A stretch of DNA of 19,141 bases, from positions 1 through 19,141 of the forward strand of contig JAUWHN010000049.1 in assembly GCA_030605865.1 (NCBI GenBank). Reading direction: 5' to 3'. Source of the stretch: Candidatus Portnoyibacteriota bacterium (GTDB lineage: Bacteria > Patescibacteriota > Minisyncoccia > RBG-13-40-8-A > JAUWHN01). Below, in pieces: positions 12,590 through 19,141 of the stretch (position 1 is its first letter; each line of letters begins with the position of its first letter). The notes beneath the pieces were generated by a model that saw nothing but the letters and a program-made list of their open reading frames with translations, was not told where the DNA came from and searched no databases. The position numbers and the translations under genes are program-made.

Positions 12590-14014
12590 ATGTCTAGACC
12601 AAAGAAAAAAACAATGACTCGCCTGCCTCGCTCACCTCGCGGCAAAGCGGGCGGCAAGGCGGGCAAAGCGGGCGGCAAGGCGGGCCGCCAAAGGCGAGCC
12701 TCGCCACAGGCGGGCCGCCAAAGGCCTGCCTCGCGGCAGACTGGAAGGAAGGTAAAATTTCAGGTTCCCAAAGGGACTTTTGACATTTTACCCAATGAGC
12801 AGAATTATTACGAAAGAGTTAGCGGGGTGACAAAACAATTGGTTTCCGCCTATGGGTTTTTGCCTATTAATACTCCTATTTTTGAAGATGTTCAATTATT
12901 TGAAAAAGGAACCGGAGCAACTACTGATGTTATTCAAAAGGAAATGTATACTTTTAAAACTAAAGGAGGGGATTATTTTGTCCTTCGCCCGGAATTTACC
13001 CCATCTATAGTCAGGGCCTATATTGAGCACGGAATGAAAAGCTGGCCCCAGCCAGTAAAACTGTATTCTATTGGCCCTATTTTTCGCCATGAAAAGCCTC
13101 AGGCCGGTCGTTTTCGTCAGTTTCATCAGTTTAATTTAGAAATAATCGGAGAAGCAAGTCCAATCAATGATGTCTTGCTTATTCAGCTCGTTACCCTTAT
13201 TTTTAAAAAATTAGGCATTAAGGGATTTAATATTCAAGTTAACAGCATAGGTTGTTCTGATTGTCGATCTGATTATAAAAAACTTTTAATTGATTATTAC
13301 CGAAAGCAAAGAAGAAAGCTTTGTCGTCATTGTCGAGAACGCCTTAAATTAAATCCTCTTCGCCTTCTTGATTGCAAGGAAGAAAAATGCCGACAATTAG
13401 CTAATAATGCTCCTCAGGTGATTGATTATTTATGCGAGGAATGTCATAATCATTTTAAAGAAGTTTTAGAAACATTAGATGAATTAGATATTCCCTATCT
13501 TCTTAATCCTTATTTAGTTAGAGGATTAGATTATTATACCAGAACAGTGTTTGAGTTTAGGCTGGAAGATGATAGTTTGCTCGAATTAGCAGGAGGGGGT
13601 CGTTATGATAGATTAATTGAGCTTTTGGGCGGCAAGCCAACACCAGCAGTTGGTGTGGCAGCTGGAATAGAAAGAATAATTTCTGTTTTAAAGTCTCAGG
13701 ATATAAAAATTCCCAGAGAAGTCCCTCCGCGAATATTTTTAGTTCATTTGGGTGAATTAGGAAGAAAAAGAAGCCTTAAATTATTTGAAGAGTTGCGGAA
13801 TAAGGGGCTTAAAGTGGCCGAAACCCTTAGTAAAACCAGTATAAAATCTCAACTTAAGGCTGCTGATAAATCGGGCGCAAAGATTGCCCTGATTCTTGGT
13901 CAAAAAGAAGCCTTAGAGAATAATATTATTATAAGAGATATGAAATCAGGAGTCCAAGAAACAGTATCAATTGAGAGAGTAGTGAGTGGGGTGAAGAAAA
14001 GACTCAAAAAGTAG
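12590..14014 (+). CDS. hisS: Histidyl-tRNA synthetase with repeat-derived N-terminal extension
   Basis: HisRS charges tRNA-His with histidine. The class II core starts at VPKGTFDILPNEQNYYERV. Motif 2 is GPIFRHEKPQAGRFRQFHQ. The histidine-binding motifs are LVRGLDYYTRTVFEF and AGGGRYDRL, and motif 3 is AVGVAAGIERI. A Cys-rich insertion (CSDC, CRHC, CKEEKC, CEEC) is seen, as in many bacterial HisRS, followed by the C-terminal anticodon-binding domain. The odd part is residues 1 to about 54, an Arg/Lys/Gly/Ala-rich extension encoded by a 125-bp GC-rich repeat array. No start codon exists between the array and the core, so the array must be translated, starting at ATG 12590 or 12614. It would be a strongly basic, probably disordered tail. 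The gene lies 2 nt after lepB and 1 nt before the HIT gene. Confidence 0.95.
   Translation: MSRPKKKTMTRLPRSPRGKAGGKAGKAGGKAGRQRRASPQAGRQRPASRQTGRKVKFQVPKGTFDILPNEQNYYERVSGVTKQLVSAYGFLPINTPIFEDVQLFEKGTGATTDVIQKEMYTFKTKGGDYFVLRPEFTPSIVRAYIEHGMKSWPQPVKLYSIGPIFRHEKPQAGRFRQFHQFNLEIIGEASPINDVLLIQLVTLIFKKLGIKGFNIQVNSIGCSDCRSDYKKLLIDYYRKQRRKLCRHCRERLKLNPLRLLDCKEEKCRQLANNAPQVIDYLCEECHNHFKEVLETLDELDIPYLLNPYLVRGLDYYTRTVFEFRLEDDSLLELAGGGRYDRLIELLGGKPTPAVGVAAGIERIISVLKSQDIKIPREVPPRIFLVHLGELGRKRSLKLFEELRNKGLKVAETLSKTSIKSQLKAADKSGAKIALILGQKEALENNIIIRDMKSGVQETVSIERVVSGVKKRLKK
12619..12743 (+). repeat. GC-rich repeat array at the start of hisS
   Basis: About 125 bp of nearly pure G+C-rich units: GCGGGCGGCAAGGCGGGC occurs twice as a near-tandem, CGGGCCGCCAAAGG occurs twice, and CCTGCCTCGCGGCA near the end matches the cores in smc and the Mur ligase gene. 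There are no stops in this frame. The first units are read as G-G-K-A-G and the last as P-A-S-R-Q, so more than one frame of the element is used. It looks like repeated insertion or tandem expansion. Confidence 0.85.
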
Positions 14015-14015
14015 C

Positions 14016-14336
14016 ATGCAGTGCATATTTTGTAACATTATCAATAAAGAACAAGCCGCTAATATTGTTTACGAAAACGATAAATTTATCGTTTTTAAAG
14101 ATATTAAGCCATTAGCCCCGACTCATCTTTTATTGCTGCCGAAAACCCACGTTGTTTCAGTTAATCATTTAGAAGAAAAACATAAAGAACTTATAGGAGA
14201 TTTATTTTTATTAGCTAAAAAAATAGCCAAAGAACAGGGGGTTGACGATGGTTATAAACTTACTTTCCATGTTGGCCGGAAAGGCGGGCAAATAGTTGAC
14301 CACCTACACTTGCATTTAATAGGCGGGTGGAAATAA
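14016..14336 (+). CDS. HIT family nucleotide hydrolase
   Basis: HIT proteins are small nucleotide-binding phosphoramidases or hydrolases, often acting on AMP-lysine, AMP-NH2 or Ap4A-like substrates. The 106-residue product starts MQCIFCNIINKEQAANIVYE, with a CxxC typical of zinc-binding HIT proteins, includes FKDIKPLAPTHLLLLPKTHV, and ends with the triad VDHLHLHLIGGW (His96, His98, His100, the last being the nucleophile). The length and layout are those of the HinT branch. It lies 1 nt after hisS and 1 nt before rpsU. The substrate cannot be told from sequence. Confidence 0.94.
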   Translation: MQCIFCNIINKEQAANIVYENDKFIVFKDIKPLAPTHLLLLPKTHVVSVNHLEEKHKELIGDLFLLAKKIAKEQGVDDGYKLTFHVGRKGGQIVDHLHLHLIGGWK

Positions 14337-14337
14337 T

Positions 14338-14556
14338 ATGAGTGTTGAAGTAAGGAAAAAACCAAGGGAAAGCACCAGTGCGATGTTAAGACGCTTTACT
14401 CGAAAAGTGCAGTTGAGCGGTGTTTTGTTATCTGCCCGAAAAGCACGGTTTCAAAAAAGAAAAAGAAGCAGGAGCTTGCGCAAAAAGGATGCTCTTTATC
14501 GGGAGAAGGCTAAGAAAGAGAGGGCAAAGAAGGATAAGTTGGGATTGTTAAGATAA
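14338..14556 (+). CDS. rpsU: 30S ribosomal protein bS21
   Basis: bS21 is a small, very basic protein at the mRNA exit region of the 30S subunit that helps initiation. The 72-residue product has SVEVRKKPRESTSAMLRRFT near the start, followed by a long Arg/Lys-rich helix (SARKARFQKRKRSRSLRKKD) and a KKERAKKDKLGLLR tail. The length is normal. Its position directly before yqeY is a common gene order in bacteria and supports the call. Confidence 0.92.
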   Translation: MSVEVRKKPRESTSAMLRRFTRKVQLSGVLLSARKARFQKRKRSRSLRKKDALYREKAKKERAKKDKLGLLR

Positions 14557-14557
14557 T

Positions 14558-15082
14558 ATGTCTTTACGAGAAAAAATAAATAATGATTTAAAAAAAGCTC
14601 AACAAGAGAAAGATGAGCTGGTGCTTTTAGTATTGCGAGGGATAAATGCAGCTATTAAAAATAAAGAGATTGAGAAAAGGACAAGGTTAAGTAAAGAATC
14701 CGCCTTCGCTGAAGCTTCGGCGGACAAGGAAAAATTAGAGAAATTAGAGAAAGAAAGTAAGTTGATTAAAGAAGAAGCAGTGGGGGTTGTTATGAGTGAA
14801 GCAAAAAAGAGAAAAGATGCTATTGAAGAATTCAAAAAAGGCGAAAGGCAAGATTTGGTAGAAAAAGAAGAAAAAGAACTGGAAATTTTAAAGAAATATT
14901 TACCCGAGCAGATGGATGAGGAACGAGTAAAAGAAGAGGTCAAGAAAGTTATTGAGGAAGTCGGCGCTGTTGGCCTTCAGGATACAGGCAAAGTTATGGG
15001 CGCCCTAATGCCGAGATTAAAAGGAAAGGCTGAAGGAGGAGCGGTGAGTAAAGTAGTCAACGAGTTGCTGAGAGACGAGTAA
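14558..15082 (+). CDS. yqeY: YqeY/GatB-type tail domain protein
   Basis: YqeY proteins share a helical domain with the tail of GatB, the tRNA-dependent amidotransferase subunit, and are thought to bind tRNA, though a defined role is lacking. The 174-residue product begins MSLREKINNDLKKAQQEKDE and VLRGINAAIKNKEIEK. It contains KRKDAIEEFKKGERQDLVEK and ELEILKKYLPEQMDEE, and ends with GLQDTGKVMGALMPRLKGKA, all of which match the family. It is slightly longer than the usual 145-155 residues. Part of the excess is the in-frame repeat peptide SAFAEASADK (about residues 48-57). It starts 1 nt after rpsU. Confidence 0.93.
   Translation: MSLREKINNDLKKAQQEKDELVLLVLRGINAAIKNKEIEKRTRLSKESAFAEASADKEKLEKLEKESKLIKEEAVGVVMSEAKKRKDAIEEFKKGERQDLVEKEEKELEILKKYLPEQMDEERVKEEVKKVIEEVGAVGLQDTGKVMGALMPRLKGKAEGGAVSKVVNELLRDE
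14699..14724 (+). repeat. Palindromic element in yqeY (SAFAEASADK type)
   Basis: TCCGCC and GGCGGA are perfect complementary arms around TTCGCTGAAGCTTC, which itself contains a near-palindrome. The in-frame peptide SAFAEASADK is one I recall from many CPR protein sequences. It sits in a loop of a Lys/Glu-rich helical region. Confidence 0.65.
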
Positions 15083-15091
15083 TGAGTGATT

Positions 15092-15490
15092 ATGAAGTTA
15101 GAAATAAATAATTTGACCAAGAGTAAAGTTGATAAGAAGTTTTTAGAGAAAGTTGCAATAAAAACCCTGAATTTTTTAAATTTTGAAGAAAAGACTGAAA
15201 TTAGTTTGGTGATTATTGGGGAGGCGCGGATGAGGAATTTGAATAAGAAATATCGCGGGAAAAATCGAGTGACTGATGTTTTAGCTTTTGATTACGGAGA
15301 GCTCTTTATTTGTTTGCCGCAAGCCAAGAAACAAGCTAAGCGCCTGGGTCATTCTTTTGAACAAGAATTAGCAACTTTGTTAATCCACGGGATCCTTCAT
15401 CTTGCAGGCTATACCGATGAGATATCAAAAGAGTATAAGAAAATGATGGATATACAGAGAAAGATAGTTGGAAGGATTATCAACCAATAA
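15092..15490 (+). CDS. ybeY: Endoribonuclease YbeY with variant zinc site
   Basis: YbeY is a metal-dependent RNase for 16S rRNA 3'-end maturation and ribosome quality control. The 132-residue product has MRNLNKKYRGKNRVTDVLAF (Arg and TDVL motif of the family) and LIHGILHLAGYTDE. The usual zinc motif is H-x3-H-x5-H, written HGxLHLxGYDH. Here the first two histidines are His99 and His103, but the third position is Asp109. The length is slightly below typical (about 150). The ATG at 15092 is chosen; an in-frame GTG two codons upstream is an alternative. It starts 9 nt after yqeY. The fold assignment is secure; metal binding with an Asp third ligand is inferred. Confidence 0.9.
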   Translation: MKLEINNLTKSKVDKKFLEKVAIKTLNFLNFEEKTEISLVIIGEARMRNLNKKYRGKNRVTDVLAFDYGELFICLPQAKKQAKRLGHSFEQELATLLIHGILHLAGYTDEISKEYKKMMDIQRKIVGRIINQ

Positions 15491-15501
15491 CTAATCTATT
15501 A

Positions 15502-15525
15502 CGAATTTACGAGTTCGTAAATTCG
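15502..15525. repeat. Perfect inverted repeat between ybeY and ftsA
   Basis: CGAATTTACGA (15502-15512) and TCGTAAATTCG (15515-15525) are exact inverted copies separated by GT. No T-run follows, so it is not a typical terminator. It could be an operator, an RNA-processing hairpin or a short mobile palindrome. Related ATTCG/CGAAT words recur up to the ftsA start (15532-15544). Confidence 0.7.
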
Positions 15526-15552
15526 AAACAGGATTCGTTATTCGCTGATGAC

Positions 15553-16797
15553 ATGGCAAAAGGTAATATCACAACTGGTCTGGATATAGGGACCAGCAAT
15601 ACAAGGGTGGTGGTTGCTTCGTATAAGGAAGGTGAAGAAAAGCCCAAGATAATTGGAGTAGGCGAAGCTCCATCCAGCGGAATGCGGAAAGGGGTAGTTG
15701 TTGATATTGATGAAGTTACTGAAAGCATTAAAAAGGCAGTTGAGCAAGCGAGCTTAAGCAGCGGTTTTCCTATTGATCATATTTATCTAAGCATTGGAGG
15801 AAATCATATTAGCGTAAGAGAGAATAAGGGTTTAGTAGCAGTTTCCCGGGCTGACCAGGAGGTTTCCGAGGAAGATATTTCAAGAGTTATAGATTCTGCT
15901 TCAGCTATTTCTCTTCCTCCAAACCGAGAGATTATTCATGTTATTCCAAAAACCTTCAAACTTGATAATGAAGAAGATATTCAAGATCCTTTAGGCATGA
16001 CCGGAGCCAGACTCGAAGTAGATACTATAATTATTGATGGCTTAGCTCCCCATATTAAGAATTTAACAAAATGTGTTTCTGGTTTAGGGATTAAAATTGA
16101 TGGCTTGGCTTTAAATGTTTTAGCTGCTTCCCAATCAGTGCTTTCTAAGCGTCAAAAAGAACTTGGAGTTTTAGTTTTAGACTTAGGCGGCGGCACAGCA
16201 TCAATGGTAGTTTATGAAGAGGGAAAATTACTTCACGCCCACATTCTGCCTGTCGGGTCTTCTCATATAACCAATGATATTGCCATAGGGCTGAGGACAA
16301 CCATTGATTTAGCCGAGCGAGTAAAACTTCAATATGGAGTAGCATTACCTTCTGAAATTAAAAAGAAAGAAACTATAAATTTGTCTGAATTAGATGAAAA
16401 TGAAGAGGGAGAGATTGATAGACGAGAAGTTGCTAAAATAATTGAAGCAAGGGTTTGTGAGATTTTTGATTTAGTTAATAGAGAATTAAAAAAGATTGGC
16501 AAGCAAAAACTTTTACCAGCCGGAGTTATTTTAGTAGGCGGGGGTTCTTTGTTGCCAAATATAGTAGATCTTGCTAAGCAGGAGCTTGGCTTGCCAGCAG
16601 AAATAGGGATTCCTTCTGAGGTAGAGGGCATCATGGAAGGAATAGATGATCCGGCCTTTGCTACAGCTACTGGACTGGTTCTTTGGGGGCTTAAAATGAG
16701 AAAGGGCATCAATCAGAAATCAATTTTATCAGAGATTTCCTCAGCTTCGACTACAATTAATAAAATAAAAGGGTGGTTCAGAGCGTTTTTGCCGTAA
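15553..16797 (+). CDS. ftsA: Cell division protein FtsA
   Basis: FtsA is the actin-like ATPase that tethers FtsZ filaments to the membrane and recruits the divisome. The 414-residue product has TTGLDIGTSNTRVVVA (phosphate 1), the SHS2 1C subdomain region GMRKGVVVDIDEVTESI through YLSIGGNHI, VLVLDLGGGTASMVV (phosphate 2) and GVILVGGGSLLPNI (adenosine motif). The C-terminus INKIKGWFRAFLP is a short amphipathic helix, as expected of the membrane-targeting sequence. The length is normal. The start MAKGN is preceded by no clear Shine-Dalgarno sequence. ftsZ, often next to ftsA, is not in the window; instead a secreted protein gene follows after 4 nt. Confidence 0.95.
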   Translation: MAKGNITTGLDIGTSNTRVVVASYKEGEEKPKIIGVGEAPSSGMRKGVVVDIDEVTESIKKAVEQASLSSGFPIDHIYLSIGGNHISVRENKGLVAVSRADQEVSEEDISRVIDSASAISLPPNREIIHVIPKTFKLDNEEDIQDPLGMTGARLEVDTIIIDGLAPHIKNLTKCVSGLGIKIDGLALNVLAASQSVLSKRQKELGVLVLDLGGGTASMVVYEEGKLLHAHILPVGSSHITNDIAIGLRTTIDLAERVKLQYGVALPSEIKKKETINLSELDENEEGEIDRREVAKIIEARVCEIFDLVNRELKKIGKQKLLPAGVILVGGGSLLPNIVDLAKQELGLPAEIGIPSEVEGIMEGIDDPAFATATGLVLWGLKMRKGINQKSILSEISSASTTINKIKGWFRAFLP

Positions 16798-16801
16798 TTT
16801 T

Positions 16802-19141
16802 ATGATAAGCCACATCAAACCAGCAACAATTATTTTCTTGAGTTTAGGATTATTTTTTTTAATCACAGCACCAGCTTTGGCTGAGGATATTAACGACCCA
16901 CTATTATCTCCGTCAATCCCAGGGCGAACAGAAGGAACTAGTACCTCTTTTGAAATAACAGACAGTGAATATCTTAATGTTTCTCTTCAAAGTAGCGAAG
17001 AAATAACTGTAGTATTAGAATCCGTACCCAAAACAATAAGCCTTCATATTCAACCTTTAGAGTCGGCTAAGTCCACTGCTTCAGCTGTCGATCCTGCTAC
17101 TTTGACTATTAGTAATTTGGAGCCGAATAAAACCTATTATAAATTTGAAAATAGTTATAAAAATAGAGTTGAATTTATTGCTGACGAGAGCGGAAGTTAT
17201 AGCTGGACCCAGGACATAACTCAAACTCAGCACATCTGGTTCCAACCAGAGTACAGTAATACAATATTTTTACCTGGAGAATGCAGTCTTTACGGAGACT
17301 GGGATGAGCCTACCTCAACCTGTACTTTAACTCAAGGGCTAACAGAGAATGTAGAAATAAGAGCAAGTAATATTACCCTAGATTGTGACGAACATAGTAT
17401 AGGGGGATTTGGTTCTGGTTATGGAATTTATTTATACAGAAAAACGGACACGACTATTAAAAATTGTGTAGTAAAAAACTTTTCCAGAGGTATTTATCTT
17501 TATATATCCTCTAATAATATTTTGAATAGCAATCTCGTAAGCTCCAATTATTTTGGGATTAACCTTGGTGCTTCTGATAATAATGCTCTAAATGATAACA
17601 CTGTCTTAAATAATACTTATGGAATTGCTCTCCACGGTGATTCTGGTAATAATATTTTGAATAATAACACTTCATCGAACAATGGCACCGGAATATACCT
17701 TTTTGATTCTGCTTATAGCATCCTTACAAATAATAAAATGTTTGATAACCAACGCAACTTTTTTCTTGATGGAACTTTTGATTCTTACTTCGACAATAGT
17801 ATAGACACAAGCAACACCGTAGATGGCAAACCCATTTATTATATAAAAAATGCTGCTGATAAAGTTTATGACAGCTCAACAAGCGCCGGTGTATTCTACT
17901 GTATTTTTTGTAATAATGTGACTATAAGAGATTTGATATTAACCAAGAATGGTTGGGGCGTTTTCTTCTGGAAAACCCGGAATTCGAAGATAGAAAATGT
18001 TAACGCCTCAGAGAACTATGTTGGTATACATCTCAATTTTTCCAATAATAATATTCTCAATAACAACATTGCTAACTCAAATAAACACTCAGGAGTCATC
18101 CTTCGTCGTTCGAACAATAATACACTTCTTGCTAATACTACTAACTTGAATACAGGTAATGGAATTTGGTTTAATCACTTCTCTGATGGTAACATATTAA
18201 ATGATAATAATATCAACTCAAACTTTCACGGAATTGACCTCCATTTATCCGATAACAATACTTTCAATGGCAATACTATCACGAATAATCGGTACGGGGT
18301 TGATGCTTATTCTTCCAGTGGCAACATCCTTGTAAACAATAATATTTTAGACAATTCGACCGGAGTTCGTTTTTTTGACCCAGGCACCACCAACAACAAA
18401 ATATATCATAATAACTTCATAGATAATGATAGCCAGCTAATTACTTATCGTATCGGACCTGGCAATCTTTTTGACAACGGCTATCCTCCAGATTTTAATC
18501 CATTGGTACACGGAGGGAACTATTGGTCGGATTATACTGGAGTAGATTTATACAGTGGTCCTAATCAAGATCAGCCAGGAACCGATGGGATTGGGGATAC
18601 GCCTTATACTTTTTGGGGGGTAGCAGACAGATATCCGTTTATGGAAGAGAGTGGGTGGGAGGTGCCCCCAGCGCCAACTTATGATATAGCTGTTATTTTG
18701 GCTGAACCCAGTGATAAATCATTTGATCCTTCACATAATAAAGAATATTTTGAAGACATTAAAGATCAGGTTAAAGATTATTATTGTGAGAATTCATTTG
18801 GAAAATGGGATTCAGTCACAGAAACTTGTGATGGAGGGGTGTTTAATTTAGATTTTGAAATTTTTGATAATGAGGGGGTGAATTATAAATTACCTGAAAC
18901 ACAAGAATATTATGGGAAAGATTTTTCGCAAGTTCAGGAAATAAATCTTGGTTTGGATGGAAATGGCAAAGAAATAAAGTTAAAGGATAAAGACAGAACA
19001 GAACAATTTGTGTGGGATGCGATAAATGAAGCCGATGAAGATATAAATTATAATAATTATCAAAGTGTTATAGTTATTTATTGGGGAGACTCGCAGCAAA
19101 AATTACTATCTTTACAAAAATATCGTTTTTGGACTCAATGG
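16802..19141 (+). CDS. Secreted NosD-type beta-helix protein with M6-peptidase-like segment (3' end outside window)
   Basis: The frame is open for 780 codons to the window edge. A signal peptide covers residues 1-27 (hydrophobic IIFLSLGLFFLITAP, cleavage after A-L-A). After a Ser/Thr-rich N-terminal domain comes a right-handed beta-helix of NosD type (about residues 195-570), with many N-N-x-I/L-x-N-N turns and VDGKPIYYIKN. It closes with the hallmark GNYWSDYTGVDLY and DGIGDTPY (about 573-605). From about 625 the sequence changes to YDIAVILAEPSD, VKDYYCENSFGKW, EYYGKDF and YQSVIVIYWGD. This resembles the N-terminal part of M6 (immune inhibitor A-like) metalloproteases; the HExxH would be downstream and is not visible. 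Likely a cell-surface or secreted carbohydrate- or peptide-acting protein. The beta-helix call is firm; the peptidase call is tentative. Confidence 0.88.
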   Translation, partial: MISHIKPATIIFLSLGLFFLITAPALAEDINDPLLSPSIPGRTEGTSTSFEITDSEYLNVSLQSSEEITVVLESVPKTISLHIQPLESAKSTASAVDPATLTISNLEPNKTYYKFENSYKNRVEFIADESGSYSWTQDITQTQHIWFQPEYSNTIFLPGECSLYGDWDEPTSTCTLTQGLTENVEIRASNITLDCDEHSIGGFGSGYGIYLYRKTDTTIKNCVVKNFSRGIYLYISSNNILNSNLVSSNYFGINLGASDNNALNDNTVLNNTYGIALHGDSGNNILNNNTSSNNGTGIYLFDSAYSILTNNKMFDNQRNFFLDGTFDSYFDNSIDTSNTVDGKPIYYIKNAADKVYDSSTSAGVFYCIFCNNVTIRDLILTKNGWGVFFWKTRNSKIENVNASENYVGIHLNFSNNNILNNNIANSNKHSGVILRRSNNNTLLANTTNLNTGNGIWFNHFSDGNILNDNNINSNFHGIDLHLSDNNTFNGNTITNNRYGVDAYSSSGNILVNNNILDNSTGVRFFDPGTTNNKIYHNNFIDNDSQLITYRIGPGNLFDNGYPPDFNPLVHGGNYWSDYTGVDLYSGPNQDQPGTDGIGDTPYTFWGVADRYPFMEESGWEVPPAPTYDIAVILAEPSDKSFDPSHNKEYFEDIKDQVKDYYCENSFGKWDSVTETCDGGVFNLDFEIFDNEGVNYKLPETQEYYGKDFSQVQEINLGLDGNGKEIKLKDKDRTEQFVWDAINEADEDINYNNYQSVIVIYWGDSQQKLLSLQKYRFWTQW

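Noticed and set aside
12619..12743. hisS repeat array as a CRISPR or minisatellite outside the gene
   Set aside because: The units are irregular with no unique spacers of constant length, and the array is in frame with no start codon between it and the HisRS core.
17400..18600. DNA-level tandem repeats in the beta-helix gene
   Set aside because: The repetition (Asn-Asn-rich turns of about 22-24 residues) is at protein level; the codons differ between turns, as expected for a NosD beta-helix.

Overview
The window is an AT-rich bacterial chromosome segment with tightly packed genes. It most likely comes from a Candidate Phyla Radiation (Patescibacteria, Parcubacteria-like) genome. The inference rests on several things seen here: a very short SMC protein, a minimal Mur ligase without the usual N-terminal domain, S16 with a long charged tail, a compact Pth, and many short GC-rich palindromic elements sitting in frame inside genes. 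TGA reads as stop, so the UGA-glycine lineages are unlikely. No taxonomic marker was compared, so this is inference.

Region 1 (1-4164, minus strand) is an operon read right to left: a MurE-type ligase, archease, and RtcB RNA ligase, whose 3' end lies outside the window. RtcB is interrupted by a 512-residue intein with a LAGLIDADG endonuclease, placed exactly before the metal-binding cysteine. Archease is the known activator of RtcB, so the two form a functional pair.

Region 2 (4165-10119, plus strand) holds yjbQ and a DUF1858 CxxC protein followed by a terminator. A possible leader ORF with an attenuator-like hairpin comes next, then two GT4 glycosyltransferases overlapping by 4 nt, a 755-residue SMC without a recognisable hinge, and rpsP.

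Region 3 (10120-10410) has no obvious protein gene of its own. It holds a bidirectional terminator, a consensus sigma-70 promoter, and a roughly 215-nt structured RNA of unrecognised family closed by a near-perfect terminal helix and a U-tract. It overlaps the 3' end of the convergent pth gene.

Region 4 (10353-11957, minus strand) is an lcp-pth operon. Divergent from it, region 5 (12015-19141, plus strand) runs lepB, hisS, HIT, rpsU, yqeY, ybeY, ftsA and a large secreted NosD-type beta-helix protein that continues past the window end with an M6-peptidase-like segment.

Three themes cut across the window. (a) Short GC-rich elements, several encoding Pro-Ala-Ser-Arg-Gln-Gly-Gly in the same frame, have entered at least nine genes without breaking them. 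(b) Several promoters place transcription start within a few bases of ATG, suggesting leaderless mRNAs. (c) Envelope functions (Mur ligase, glycosyltransferases, LCP, signal peptidase, FtsA, secreted beta-helix protein) are interleaved with RNA and translation functions (RtcB/archease, S16, S21, HisRS, Pth, YbeY).
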